Assembly (NCBI GenBank): GCA_009840305.1
Contig: VXNY01000024.1
Span: forward strand, 1 to 64,000
Direction of reading: 5' to 3'
Origin: Gammaproteobacteria bacterium
GTDB lineage: Bacteria; Pseudomonadota; Gammaproteobacteria; Pseudomonadales; Azotimanducaceae
DNA length: 64,000 bases
Position 1 is the first letter of the stretch. The number at the start of each line of letters is the position of its first letter. A program made the translations under genes and the position numbers. The notes beneath the pieces are model-generated. The model searched no databases and was not told the DNA's origin. It saw only the letters and a program-made list of their open reading frames with translations. Below are positions 8,345 to 17,335 of the stretch, one piece after another.

Positions 8345-8363
8345 TCATATTCCAATGATTTGA
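8154..8363 (+). pseudogene. Start-less coding-like fragment, unknown
   Basis: The frame beginning just after TGA 8151-8153 and ending at TGA 8361-8363 reads KLCREGIDCERRQERPPPF, then CLEFGGEPDMSWEVELSL and ends NHIPMI. The composition is natural, but I see no ATG, GTG or TTG start with a ribosome-binding site at its beginning. It overlaps the 3' end of the opposite-strand fhs gene by 19 bases. It may be the 3' remnant of a broken gene. No family was recognised. Confidence 0.25.
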
Positions 8364-10012
8364 TCTTTCTCGTCAAGGCCTATCTGATTAGCAGCAGGGA
8401 CGCGAGGTAGTCCTGGCATCGTCATCATATTGCCACACACGACGACGACGAACTCCGCGCCCGCACTCAGTCTCACTTCTCGAATAGGAAGAATGTGATC
8501 AATTGGAGCACCTAATCGTTTAGGGTCGGAGGTAAAACTGTATTGCGTTTTCGCAATGCACACAGGCAACTCGCCAAAACCTCGCTGTTGTAAGTCATTC
8601 AGTTCTGATTCGGCAGTCTTGGTAAATTCGATCCCACTGGCATGGTAGATGTTCTCTGCAACCGAGGCGATTTTTTCTTTCAGCGGCGTGTCGATGGGAT
8701 AGAGCGGCGCAAAATTTTTGCAATCCTCCCGCGTAATACACGCCATAACACTTTCAGCAAGTTCCAACGCTCCACGACCACCATCTGCCCAATGAGTGCA
8801 CTCGTTGCACTCGACTCCTAATTCTCGCATCTTTTTGGTCACGAAGAGCAGTTCGTCATCTCGATCCGACTCAAAACGGTTGATTGCAACGATCGGGACT
8901 ATTCCCATCTTGAGTAAGTTTTGTACATGTGCTTCTAAATTTACTAACCCAGTCTTCAACGCCTCTACATCGGGTTTGGTGAGTTCGTCCAGTGGAATGT
9001 TGGCGTGCATCTTGATTGAGCGAATAGTTGCGACGATCACTACTGCATGAGGTGTTAGACCTGTCTGACGACACTTTATATTCAGAAATTTTTCTGCGCC
9101 CAAGTCCGCACCGAAACCTGCTTCTGTTATAACAACGTCCGCTAGTGCAAGTCCTGTTCTAGTTGCGATCACCGAGTTGCACCCGTGCGCGATATTTGCA
9201 AACGGTCCGCCGTGTACGATAACGGGATTGTGTTCCAGAGTTTGAACGACGTTCGGATCAAGTGCTTCGCTTAGAAGTACCGTCATCGCGCCGTCGACGT
9301 TCAAATCTCGAGCCGTTATGAACTCGCCCGTCTTAGATCGGGCTACAACAATGTTGCCTAAGCGACGTTGCAAGTCTTCTAAATCTTCTGCTAAAGAAAA
9401 CACTGCCATTACTTCCGACGCGGCAGTTATGTTGAATCCTGCATCTAGGAGCAAATCTCGACGAGAAGGTACCTTGAACTTACGTAAAGATCGATCATTC
9501 ATGTCCAAGGAACGTAAGAACATTAATCGGGACGGATCAATGTCGAGGTCATTACCCCAATAGATGTGGTTTTCGAGAATAGCCGATAGCAAATTGTTTG
9601 CCGAGGTTATCGCATGTAAATCACCGTTGAAGTGTAAATTGATTTCAGTAGCGGGAGCTACTTGAGCTCGCCCTCCACCATGTGCGCCCCCTTTCATTCC
9701 AAAACAAGGTCCCAATGATGGTTCGCGGAGGCAAGCCACTGAATTTACGCCCAATAAATTTAAGGCATCGGTTAGTCCAACCGATGTAGTCGTCTTCCCC
9801 TCACCTGCTGCCGTTGGTGATACCCCGGTCATCAACACCAATTTAGCCTGATCGTTGGTTTGTTTCTCACTCAGACTGCTTGAATGAATCTTGGCCTTGT
9901 ACTTACCATAAGTTGTAAATTCTTCCTCCGATAAGTGCAACTTATCCCTTAATATGTCAGCTAATGGACGTAGCTCGACGCTTTGTGCGATAGTTTGATC
10001 GTTAGTCTGCAT
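8345..10012 (-). CDS. fhs: Formate-tetrahydrofolate ligase
   Basis: Makes 10-formyl-THF from formate, THF and ATP, feeding one-carbon metabolism. The sequence shows the family P-loop (TGVSPTAAGEGKTTT), the REPSLGPCFGMKGGAHGGGR block, NIAHGCNSV, TEAGFGADLGAEKF and the C-terminal MTMPGLPRVPAA. All are intact. Family members are about 555-560 residues; starting at the ATG at 10012 (MQTNDQTIAQS) gives 555, whereas an earlier in-frame start at 10084 adds 24 residues without similarity. It stands alone, with no folD or purU beside it. Many gammaproteobacteria lack this enzyme, but it is common in marine bacteria that use methylated compounds or formate. Confidence 0.97.
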   Translation of the reverse strand: MQTNDQTIAQSVELRPLADILRDKLHLSEEEFTTYGKYKAKIHSSSLSEKQTNDQAKLVLMTGVSPTAAGEGKTTTSVGLTDALNLLGVNSVACLREPSLGPCFGMKGGAHGGGRAQVAPATEINLHFNGDLHAITSANNLLSAILENHIYWGNDLDIDPSRLMFLRSLDMNDRSLRKFKVPSRRDLLLDAGFNITAASEVMAVFSLAEDLEDLQRRLGNIVVARSKTGEFITARDLNVDGAMTVLLSEALDPNVVQTLEHNPVIVHGGPFANIAHGCNSVIATRTGLALADVVITEAGFGADLGAEKFLNIKCRQTGLTPHAVVIVATIRSIKMHANIPLDELTKPDVEALKTGLVNLEAHVQNLLKMGIVPIVAINRFESDRDDELLFVTKKMRELGVECNECTHWADGGRGALELAESVMACITREDCKNFAPLYPIDTPLKEKIASVAENIYHASGIEFTKTAESELNDLQQRGFGELPVCIAKTQYSFTSDPKRLGAPIDHILPIREVRLSAGAEFVVVVCGNMMTMPGLPRVPAANQIGLDEKDQIIGI

Positions 10013-10193
10013 GTGAACTCGTTGTGTGTTGGGTCTTACCTTATAAGAAAATCGCTCGCAAACGAATTCTGCAAGCGAAGACAAATAGGTATTGGAGAAA
10101 CCGATTACTCTCGGCCGCGAGTCATTTTAAGAAGTTGAGCAAGAATGAAGCGATCGTTTAGAGCGCGCTGTTGAAGTAGATTAACTGATGTTC

Positions 10194-11174
10194 TCAGCCA
10201 CTTAGTGGCTTATAAAGCGACTGATTAGCGATCTCAGAAAGTCGCTCTAACAACAATGTGTGTGCAGGTTTCCGTAATTTCTCGTTTTGTTGTTCACTTA
10301 CTAGGATAACCCTCGAAATACAGTTAACTAAGCCCATAACCCGAACGAAAGCCATCTCAGTTACACTCGGTTGAGTGGGGTAGTGGTATAACACTCGCGC
10401 ACAAAACGCGTCCCCTCCCCATCGCCACATTCCGGCGAAATCTCGATACCGGCATCCGTTGGTGTGATTCGACCAATCGATAATTCCCGTCAATCGCTTC
10501 AGTTCATCAAGAAGTATGTGGTCCGCGCCCAAATCGCCATGAATCAAAACGCACTCTGAGCTTGGTAGATCAAATTTGTACTGATCAAAGTACGACTTAA
10601 TGGTTGTCCGTTGGGAATGCGATAGTGTTCTGCGTGACATACGACCAAGTTGTTCGTCTAAGTCCTCACTCCATGTGCGTAAGGTTGCGAGCGGATCGCT
10701 ATCCTTGGTGCCGGCCACTCCCGTCATCGTATGAAGTTCTTTCAATACGATACCAAGCTGTCTTCCCAAACAGTCTTGGTCGATTTCCTCCCTGCGAAAG
10801 TGTTCGAGGGAAATTCCCGGAAGATACTGGTATCCAGAAATTGTTTCTGCGTACCCCCAGGGATGGTTCCAAACAAACTTGATCTCTGGAACGGAGGTTG
10901 ATAACTTGAGCTTTTGCGAAACCGCCTTTTCTGCGAGCGGGTCGAGTGTTTCCGATACATGTTTGGGAAACCTAAAGACCCAAGCTTCGTTGACTAAGTA
11001 GGACTGGAACTCAAGACCTTCACCTAGTTTTCTGACAGTGTTTACCAGTAGATCTGAGTTTTCCTCAATGATTCGAGAAACTTTTGTCACCGACAAGGGT
11101 ATGTCGATCTCACTCTCGAATTCACTGTTCACAAACTTTGCGTACCTCCTACCATCGTTTAGTGATCTGCCCAA
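10194..11174 (-). CDS. APH-family phosphotransferase
   Basis: A 326-residue kinase-like protein of the aminoglycoside phosphotransferase/choline kinase superfamily. The catalytic loop is LIHGDLGADHILLD (Brenner HGDxxxxN/H type) near residue 212, followed by the metal-binding GIIDWSNHTNGCRYRDFAG. An N-lobe nucleotide region precedes (VRKLGEGLEFQSYLVNEAWVFRFPK). Such proteins phosphorylate small hydroxyl compounds (antibiotics, choline, homoserine, thioribose), and the substrate cannot be told from sequence. It is separated by 181 bp from fhs on the same strand, so there is no clear operon partner. Confidence 0.85.
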   Translation of the reverse strand: MGRSLNDGRRYAKFVNSEFESEIDIPLSVTKVSRIIEENSDLLVNTVRKLGEGLEFQSYLVNEAWVFRFPKHVSETLDPLAEKAVSQKLKLSTSVPEIKFVWNHPWGYAETISGYQYLPGISLEHFRREEIDQDCLGRQLGIVLKELHTMTGVAGTKDSDPLATLRTWSEDLDEQLGRMSRRTLSHSQRTTIKSYFDQYKFDLPSSECVLIHGDLGADHILLDELKRLTGIIDWSNHTNGCRYRDFAGMWRWGGDAFCARVLYHYPTQPSVTEMAFVRVMGLVNCISRVILVSEQQNEKLRKPAHTLLLERLSEIANQSLYKPLSG

Positions 11175-11446
11175 AACAACGAGTACGTTCTACTCAGTTA
11201 ATTTGGTCTTACCGTTATAGTGAAACGAAACTGTTAATCCAAATTCTATCTTCCTGAAAACCACTACAGTTCCTAGCTGCCTAGTTTGCAAGAGTTCATA
11301 TGTATAACAGTTGACAATGCTTTTCATGCAGAATTACACTGACGACTAAATGACAGTTTTCTGATCGGTTTACAATCTGTTAGGAGCGATGTGAGGCAGC
11401 AACTCCTTTTCGAACCCAGCGCTCACAATCTTGTTTTATCGTAGTG

Positions 11447-12235
11447 ATGATTGACAATAAATTCTTATCTGAGCGGGTAGCCTTAGTAACAGGTGGTGGA
11501 CGCGGCATCGGTCGCGCAATCTCTAAAGCTATCGCAGCAGCGGGTGCTACAGTAGCCATCAATTACCGCCGCGACGAAAGCGCAGCACAAACGACGAAGG
11601 AGGAGATACTGGCTGATGGAGGTGTGGCAGAGATTTTTCACGCTAGCGTCGATCGCGTCGAAGAGTGTGAAGAGTTAGTAAGCCAAATTTCTACTGATCT
11701 GGGTGCGATCACCATCTTGGTAAACAACGCTGGAATTGCGAGTCGTGGTTTATCGGTGGCAGAAACCCCTTCTCGAGAAGTCTTTCAATTAATGGGTACA
11801 CATGTGATTTCTGCACACACACTCTGTCGTCTGATAGTACCGGAAATGAGAAAGATGGCGAGCGGTGACATCATCATGATGTCATGTGCTACCGCGTTGA
11901 ATCCCTTAGCCAACGGCGCACCGTATACGATGGCGAAAGTCGCATTGGAAAATCTAGCCTATTCGCTTGCTAAAGAAGAGCGCGAGCATGGAATTAAAGT
12001 CAATGTAGTCGCTCCAGGACTGGTCGACACTGAAATGGGGCGTCGCCTCATGCGAGCTCGTGCCGGAGTCATCAACATTCGCGAACTTGACGACGTGTCT
12101 CCCTATGGGCATGTGTGTCAACCTGAAGAAGTTGCCAATTTGGTAATGTTTCTGTTGTCCCCGCAGAACACCTACATGACCGGTGAAAGACTCGCGTATG
12201 ACGGTGGCGGTACTGTCGACAATGACTGGTACTAA
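11447..12235 (+). CDS. SDR-family oxidoreductase (FabG-like)
   Basis: Classical short-chain dehydrogenase. NAD(P)-binding TGGGRGIG at residues ~15-22, NNAG near residue 92, the catalytic Ser in MMSCATALNP and the Tyr-Lys pair in YTMAK are all present. The C-terminal VTGERLAYDGGG-type block is seen as MTGERLAYDGGGTVD. RRDE after the second beta strand (NYRRDE) favours NADPH. The protein resembles 3-oxoacyl-ACP reductases, but it is not beside other fatty-acid genes and its substrate is unknown. ATG at 11447 is chosen; GTG at 11444 is adjacent in frame. The SRAP gene follows 64 bp later. Confidence 0.92.
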   Translation: MIDNKFLSERVALVTGGGRGIGRAISKAIAAAGATVAINYRRDESAAQTTKEEILADGGVAEIFHASVDRVEECEELVSQISTDLGAITILVNNAGIASRGLSVAETPSREVFQLMGTHVISAHTLCRLIVPEMRKMASGDIIMMSCATALNPLANGAPYTMAKVALENLAYSLAKEEREHGIKVNVVAPGLVDTEMGRRLMRARAGVINIRELDDVSPYGHVCQPEEVANLVMFLLSPQNTYMTGERLAYDGGGTVDNDWY

Positions 12236-12299
12236 TAATCAAAACACAACGAGTATTCCGATCCATTAAGTGATGTTGGACATCTCCTGATAAGATCCA

Positions 12300-13001
12300 A
12301 TGTGCGGTCGGTTTAACGTTACTTCTGATCCGCTCCAAGCGGTGTTCATGGATCTTCTAGAACAGAACTATCCCGGACCGGAAAATTTCAATGTCGCTCC
12401 AACCTCAAATGTTTGGATTATTCGCGGTAAACTGGATGCAAGCATGCCGCTTACAACTATTGAGGCGCGGTGGTGGTTAACGCCGAATTGGGCAAAGGAG
12501 ATTTCAACCAAGTACTCGATGTTTAATGCACGTGCCGAGAGCCTTGAAAAGTCTCCTGCGTTTAGAACGCCGTTTCGAAGGAAACGGTGCCTGGTACCAG
12601 TGTCTGGGTTTTACGAGTGGCAACGTGTCGAAGACCGGAAACAACCACATTACATCAAACCAGGAGAAAGTACCGCATTGATGCTTGCTGGTCTTTGGGA
12701 CGAATGGCACAACCCAGAAGACGATCAGGTTCTTACAAGCTTTACTATCGTTACGTGCGAAGCTACTGATCCCATGAAATTTCTTCACCATCGACAACCC
12801 GTGATGCTAGGAACCGACGACGTTGCGACTTGGCTGAATCATGACACGGATGTTGATTTACTCCAATCGCTAGTTCGACCAAGATTACCACATTCTCTCG
12901 AAATCGTTCCTGTGTCCAATTTCGTGGGCAACTCGAAAAATAACGGAGCGAGATGTATCGAACCTGTTGGTAGCAGCCACCAGATTCCGCCACAATCCTG
13001 A
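12300..13001 (+). CDS. SRAP-family abasic-site protein (HMCES/YedK type)
   Basis: Begins MCGRFNV, so after Met removal Cys2 is the N-terminal residue that forms a thiazolidine crosslink with abasic sites in single-stranded DNA. Other family signatures are present: FNVAPTS, NARAES (the conserved Asn), the RCLVPVSGFYEW block with the active-site Glu, and HHRQPVML with the catalytic His. At 233 residues it has the usual size. Its role is to shield abasic sites at stalled forks; it is often SOS-associated. I see no obvious LexA box in the 64 bp upstream. It is convergent with lpxA, which ends 6 bp away. Confidence 0.93.
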   Translation: MCGRFNVTSDPLQAVFMDLLEQNYPGPENFNVAPTSNVWIIRGKLDASMPLTTIEARWWLTPNWAKEISTKYSMFNARAESLEKSPAFRTPFRRKRCLVPVSGFYEWQRVEDRKQPHYIKPGESTALMLAGLWDEWHNPEDDQVLTSFTIVTCEATDPMKFLHHRQPVMLGTDDVATWLNHDTDVDLLQSLVRPRLPHSLEIVPVSNFVGNSKNNGARCIEPVGSSHQIPPQS

Positions 13002-13007
13002 GCCGGT

Positions 13008-13823
13008 TTATTGGCTTGTGTTGAACTCCAAAGTCGCAGTGTCTGGACGAGCGAGGCCGCGTTGTGACGACTCAATTGCTTCAATCATGAGTTGAATGTA
13101 AGGTTTGTCTCCCAACTCATCTTTCACGCGTTGAACGGCTTCTTCAAGCCTGAGCTCACGTAGGAATAGTGTTCGAAAAGCTTTTCTAACATCGCGAATC
13201 TCATCAGCGCTGTAGCCGGCTCGCTCCATACCAACCTTGTTTACGATGCGCATCGTCGCCGGAACTCCTTCCGCGATGACAAATGGTAATACGTCTTGGA
13301 CGACACGTGCGAGACCAGCAACAAGTGCTGTGGTTCCGACATGACAAAACTGGTGAATTCCACACAGCCCACCTAAATTTGCGCGATCGCCAATCACGAC
13401 ATGACCACCTAATGTTGCCCCGTGGGACATAATCACTTTATTTCCTACTTTGCAATTGTGAGCGACATGCGCATGTGCAAGAAGCGCGCAATCGTCGCCG
13501 ATTTCTGTAGACGAATCCGTTTCGGTGCCACTATGGATGCTCACAAACTCCCGAATGTTGTTCCGGTCCCCTATCTTGGTGTATGAAACCGTTCCAGGAA
13601 CGTACTTTTGGTCCTGTGATTGAACCCCAAGCGTGACAAAAGGAAATATTTCGCAGTCACCACCAATCGATGTATGTTCACCGACGACTACATGTGAATG
13701 TAAGTGCGTACCTGGACCGATATTGACGTCCCCACCCACCACACAATACGGACCAATAACGCAACCATCGCCCAACTCTGCGTCTGGACTCACCTCGGCA
13801 AACTTATCTATAGAAACGGCCAT
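13008..13823 (-). CDS. lpxA: UDP-GlcNAc O-acyltransferase LpxA
   Basis: First step of lipid A synthesis: transfer of a 3-hydroxyacyl chain from ACP to UDP-GlcNAc. A left-handed beta-helix of hexapeptide repeats spans residues ~10-190 (ELGDGCVIGPYCVVGGDVNI and similar). HAHVAHNC holds the catalytic His (~122). A helical C-terminal domain follows (RAFRTLFLRELRL-like block). At 271 residues it is slightly longer than usual (~262). Normally lpxA sits in the bamA-skp-lpxD-fabZ-lpxA-lpxB cluster; here it is alone between unrelated genes, so either the cluster is split or this is an extra copy. The family call is certain. Confidence 0.95.
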   Translation of the reverse strand: MAVSIDKFAEVSPDAELGDGCVIGPYCVVGGDVNIGPGTHLHSHVVVGEHTSIGGDCEIFPFVTLGVQSQDQKYVPGTVSYTKIGDRNNIREFVSIHSGTETDSSTEIGDDCALLAHAHVAHNCKVGNKVIMSHGATLGGHVVIGDRANLGGLCGIHQFCHVGTTALVAGLARVVQDVLPFVIAEGVPATMRIVNKVGMERAGYSADEIRDVRKAFRTLFLRELRLEEAVQRVKDELGDKPYIQLMIEAIESSQRGLARPDTATLEFNTSQ

Positions 13824-14072
13824 GTGCTGCTAACTTCCTCCAAGTCGAACAATTATCGCTAGTTTGACTCCGCTAAACCGAGTATTTTGTGCTAACCGCA
13901 CGAAAACAACGAATAAGCAATTCAGAATACAACCGAATAAATCTACTAGATTCTTTCTTGCAACCAAGCTTTCAATTAGTCAATAATTCGTTGCTGGATC
14001 GAACCAAGATCAATCTCTTCGACTCGTACTCTTAAAATTTTTGTTAGTACAAGATATGGTTTTGCTAAGTAC

Positions 14073-14837
14073 ATGACGTCCCGCGTTTGGTCTTTGTTTG
14101 CGCTCGGCCTGTTACTCATGAACATAGATGTCGTGCACGCAGATGATACATCACTGACTGCAGAAGAACTGGTCGGAAAAGTACTGGACCAAACACGAGG
14201 ATTGACATCGTACTCAGAACTCACAATGACGGTGAATCGTCCAGAATGGACTCGAAGTTCGTCTTTTACAGTATGGACGCGCGGCCGGGAAGATGCTCTC
14301 ATCCGGTTTACCGCACCACCCCGAGATGTGGGCAATGCAACGTTAAAAAAGGGAGATCAAATGTGGACGTTTTCGCCCAAGATTAAGCGTACCGTGCGTC
14401 TACCGAGGTCGATGATGTCGCAGGGCTGGGCAGGTTCGGACTTCTCTTATAACGATCTCGCGCGTTCGGACACCCTGCTCCAACACTATGAACTAGCGAT
14501 CGTTGAAGACCAACTAGATGGCAACCAGACAATCTATACTATTGAAGCCGTTCCATTAGAAAACGCGCCGGTAGTTTGGGGTAAAGAAGTTCTCAAGCTG
14601 AGGGATGACTATGTGCTATTGGAGCACTCTTTCTACGATCAGGATCTCAAATTGGTCAAATGGATTGAGACTCAAGAAATTACCACGTTCGACGGACGTC
14701 CCATCCCAAAGAAACTTCGAATGAAGAATACGGACGATGAAGAGAAGTGGACAGAGGTTGAATATACCCACGCTGAATTCGACGTTGAACTCGACGACAA
14801 CAAATTCACTTTATTTTCGCTCAGAGACTCCAACTGA
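14073..14837 (+). CDS. LolA-like outer-membrane lipoprotein-sorting protein
   Basis: A signal peptide (residues ~1-23, ending VVHADD) is followed by a LolA-like half-barrel typical of the 'outer membrane lipoprotein-sorting protein' family: SYSELTMTVNRPEW, DQMWTFSPKIKRTVRLP, MMSQGWAGSDFSYNDLAR and a C-terminal FTLFSLRDSN. This branch is distinct from housekeeping LolA and is usually encoded with MacB/LolC-like permeases, as here (41 bp upstream of the first permease). It likely carries a hydrophobic cargo (lipoprotein or lipid) across the periplasm for the ABC complex. Cargo specificity is inference. Confidence 0.88.
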   Translation: MTSRVWSLFALGLLLMNIDVVHADDTSLTAEELVGKVLDQTRGLTSYSELTMTVNRPEWTRSSSFTVWTRGREDALIRFTAPPRDVGNATLKKGDQMWTFSPKIKRTVRLPRSMMSQGWAGSDFSYNDLARSDTLLQHYELAIVEDQLDGNQTIYTIEAVPLENAPVVWGKEVLKLRDDYVLLEHSFYDQDLKLVKWIETQEITTFDGRPIPKKLRMKNTDDEEKWTEVEYTHAEFDVELDDNKFTLFSLRDSN

Positions 14838-14878
14838 CTCCCGCAAATAAAAAGTTTTTTGTTAACGGTTAACTTTCC

Positions 14879-16102
14879 TTGTTTACTTTAACCATCGCTT
14901 GGAGAAACTTGTGGCGAAACAAGCGACGCACGATCTTAACGTGTAGCGCGATTGCATTTGCGACAGTACTCATTCAACTGGGAATGTCGTTTCAAGTGGG
15001 TAGTTACGGTCCGATGATTGAAGGCGCGACTCGTTTTGGGAGCGGACATCTACAGATTCAACATCAGGACTACAAGGACGAGCCTAAGTTAGAGCGAACG
15101 ATACCGAACTCCAAAGACATCATTACGAATTTAGCCAACATTTCAGATATAACGGCGGTTGCTCCGCGATCAGAGAGCTTTGCGTTATTAAACAATGAAG
15201 AAAAGAGCTACGGCGCAATGATCATCGGCGTGAAGGCAACAGCGGAATCTGAGGTCTCGTACCTCCCGAAAAATATTTCCGAAGGCGCGTACTTGCCAAC
15301 ATCCGATTCAGCCTACACTGGTACGACCCTCGCTAAGAATCTAGGCATAAAGTTGGGAGACGAGATTGTGTTGCTGAGTCATGACAACCTTGGTGGTATT
15401 GCCGCTTCGGTACCGATCCTGACGGGTATCTTTACTAGTGGTAACGATCAATTAGACCGCTCTTTAGTTCAGATTCCTCTAGAAACATTTAATGACGTTT
15501 TTCAGTTAGATAATGATGTGCACCGGATCGTGATCATGGTCGAAAATCCTTTAGACCTTGACGCTACCAAGAAGGCGATCGAACGCATACTGCCACCTTC
15601 AACTAGGGTTTACGACTGGCGCGAACTAATGCCTGAAATCAGTCAGAACATTAGACTGGACAAGATTAGCAATGGCATTATTTATGGGACGCTCACGATC
15701 ATCGTAGTGTTGTCTATCGCTAATACTTTTGTGATGTCAATTTTTGAACGGACTAGAGAGTTTGGAACATTACGTGCGTTAGGAATGAAGAACTTCGCGC
15801 TGTTCCGGTTGTTTTTGACTGAGTCGATTATTCTCTGGCTGCTAGGTGTGTCCATTGGATTAACGGTGACGATCTTGGGTAATGTACCACTAGCACATTA
15901 CGGCATCGCACTCAGCTCATTGGGAGTGGATCAATTCGCCGGTCAGTTCTATTTACCCGATCGTTTGCACCCGCATATAGACATCAACGTGCTACTGGTT
16001 GCTCCGCTCGCGCTTGGAGTAGGGATCTGCACTACCTCGATGTTCGCTACTGCTCGAATGTACCGAATCTCTCTCATAAAAGCTTTGCGATTCAAAGAAT
16101 GA
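14879..16102 (+). CDS. MacB/FtsX-type ABC permease
   Basis: A 407-residue inner-membrane permease. One N-terminal membrane segment follows FTLTIAWRNLWRNKRRT. A large periplasmic domain spans ~45-270. Three C-terminal membrane helices contain the FtsX/LolC signature FERTREFGTLRALGMKNFALF. The start codon is TTG at 14879, the only start giving the conserved N-terminus; no strong Shine-Dalgarno is seen. The gene overlaps the next permease by 4 bases (ATGA), so the two are likely coupled and form a LolC/LolE-like pair. Confidence 0.92.
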   Translation: MFTLTIAWRNLWRNKRRTILTCSAIAFATVLIQLGMSFQVGSYGPMIEGATRFGSGHLQIQHQDYKDEPKLERTIPNSKDIITNLANISDITAVAPRSESFALLNNEEKSYGAMIIGVKATAESEVSYLPKNISEGAYLPTSDSAYTGTTLAKNLGIKLGDEIVLLSHDNLGGIAASVPILTGIFTSGNDQLDRSLVQIPLETFNDVFQLDNDVHRIVIMVENPLDLDATKKAIERILPPSTRVYDWRELMPEISQNIRLDKISNGIIYGTLTIIVVLSIANTFVMSIFERTREFGTLRALGMKNFALFRLFLTESIILWLLGVSIGLTVTILGNVPLAHYGIALSSLGVDQFAGQFYLPDRLHPHIDINVLLVAPLALGVGICTTSMFATARMYRISLIKALRFKE

Positions 16103-17331
16103 AGCACGCCCTTTTGTCTCGCGTTTCGTTGATTTACTCACTGAGTGTCCGCAACTTGTGGCGTCAGCGTCGACGAAATACTATCTTACTGGTGTCTGTC
16201 ATCTGCGCCATCACGGGAGTGGTTGTACTGAATAGTTTGATCCGCGGGATGCAGTTACAGATGGTCGACCAAGTGGTGTACAACCTCAATGGTCATATCA
16301 CTTTGCATGCACCCGACTACCGATCGGATCCTGCCATTACCAGAGGGTTTATAGCAGACTCTAACGAGCTTGAGCGAAAGCTAGAGTCAGTAAATCTTTC
16401 AGGATGGGCTACTCGTATCAAGATTCCTGCAGTCGTTATGAGTGAACGCGAAACCCGAGGAGTTCAAATTGTTGGATTAGATCCGGTGCAGGAGCACATT
16501 TCCATTGTCGCAGACTTGCCCATAGAAGGCACGTTTCTCGTAGATTCAGCTGACAATCGCATTGTGCTCGGTCGCGCCTTGTTGACTCAGCTACGAACCA
16601 AAATCGGGCATCGTATCGTGCTCGTAATGCAAGACATTAATAGCAAATCCATAGAAGTTGGCTTTCAAATCGCAGGTGCCTACGACAGTGATTCCGAAGG
16701 AATGGAAAAACATGTCGTTTTTGTCGGCAAGGATGCATTACAACAATTCCTAGGTTCAGAGTCTATAACAGAACTGTCCCTTCGTTTTAATACCCGATTG
16801 ATTCCTCCTAATGGTCTCGAGACAATCTCAAACGCCTTCCCAAATCTTGAGGTGGTCGATTGGAAAAACATTGATCCAATTCTTGCATTCATGTACGAAT
16901 CTGTCAATGCAATGGTCTACGTCTGGCTTGCAATTGTGTTTACCGCCCTTGTCTTCGGTTTGATGAATTCCTTTATAACGGCGGTATTGGAAAGGACACA
17001 AGAAATCGGTCTATGCAAATCGATGGGTATGAAGTCCAGCCTTGTCTTATACCAGGTTGTAACAGAGTCTCTCATCATCATGTTCCTAGGTCTCATAGGT
17101 GGCTTACTATTGAGTTGGGGTGTGCTGCAACTCCTCGGTGATGGAATCGATCTGAGCGCATTCGCTGCTGGTGTAGAAATGTTAAATCTAGCGCCAAGAA
17201 TCAGACCCGCTGTCGTATGGCAAGACATTAATATCGTGATAGTCGCAACAGTGTTCTTGGCACTAGTTGCTAGCTTGTATCCGGCAATTCGCGCGGTGCG
17301 CTTGGATCCCTTGGTGGCACTGAGAGACTAG
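16099..17331 (+). CDS. MacB/FtsX-type ABC permease, second subunit
   Basis: A 410-residue homologue of the preceding permease. It has the N-terminal SVRNLWRQRRRNTILLVSVI, a periplasmic domain, and the C-terminal FtsX block with LERTQEIGLCKSMGMKSS and three membrane helices. It ends SLYPAIRAVRLDPLVALRD, a typical MacB/LolC tail. Two different permeases beside one ATPase indicate a heterodimeric transporter of the LolCDE type. It starts inside the stop of the previous gene and ends 4 bp before the ATPase gene. Confidence 0.93.
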   Translation: MKHALLSRVSLIYSLSVRNLWRQRRRNTILLVSVICAITGVVVLNSLIRGMQLQMVDQVVYNLNGHITLHAPDYRSDPAITRGFIADSNELERKLESVNLSGWATRIKIPAVVMSERETRGVQIVGLDPVQEHISIVADLPIEGTFLVDSADNRIVLGRALLTQLRTKIGHRIVLVMQDINSKSIEVGFQIAGAYDSDSEGMEKHVVFVGKDALQQFLGSESITELSLRFNTRLIPPNGLETISNAFPNLEVVDWKNIDPILAFMYESVNAMVYVWLAIVFTALVFGLMNSFITAVLERTQEIGLCKSMGMKSSLVLYQVVTESLIIMFLGLIGGLLLSWGVLQLLGDGIDLSAFAAGVEMLNLAPRIRPAVVWQDINIVIVATVFLALVASLYPAIRAVRLDPLVALRD

Positions 17332-17335
17332 CGGA

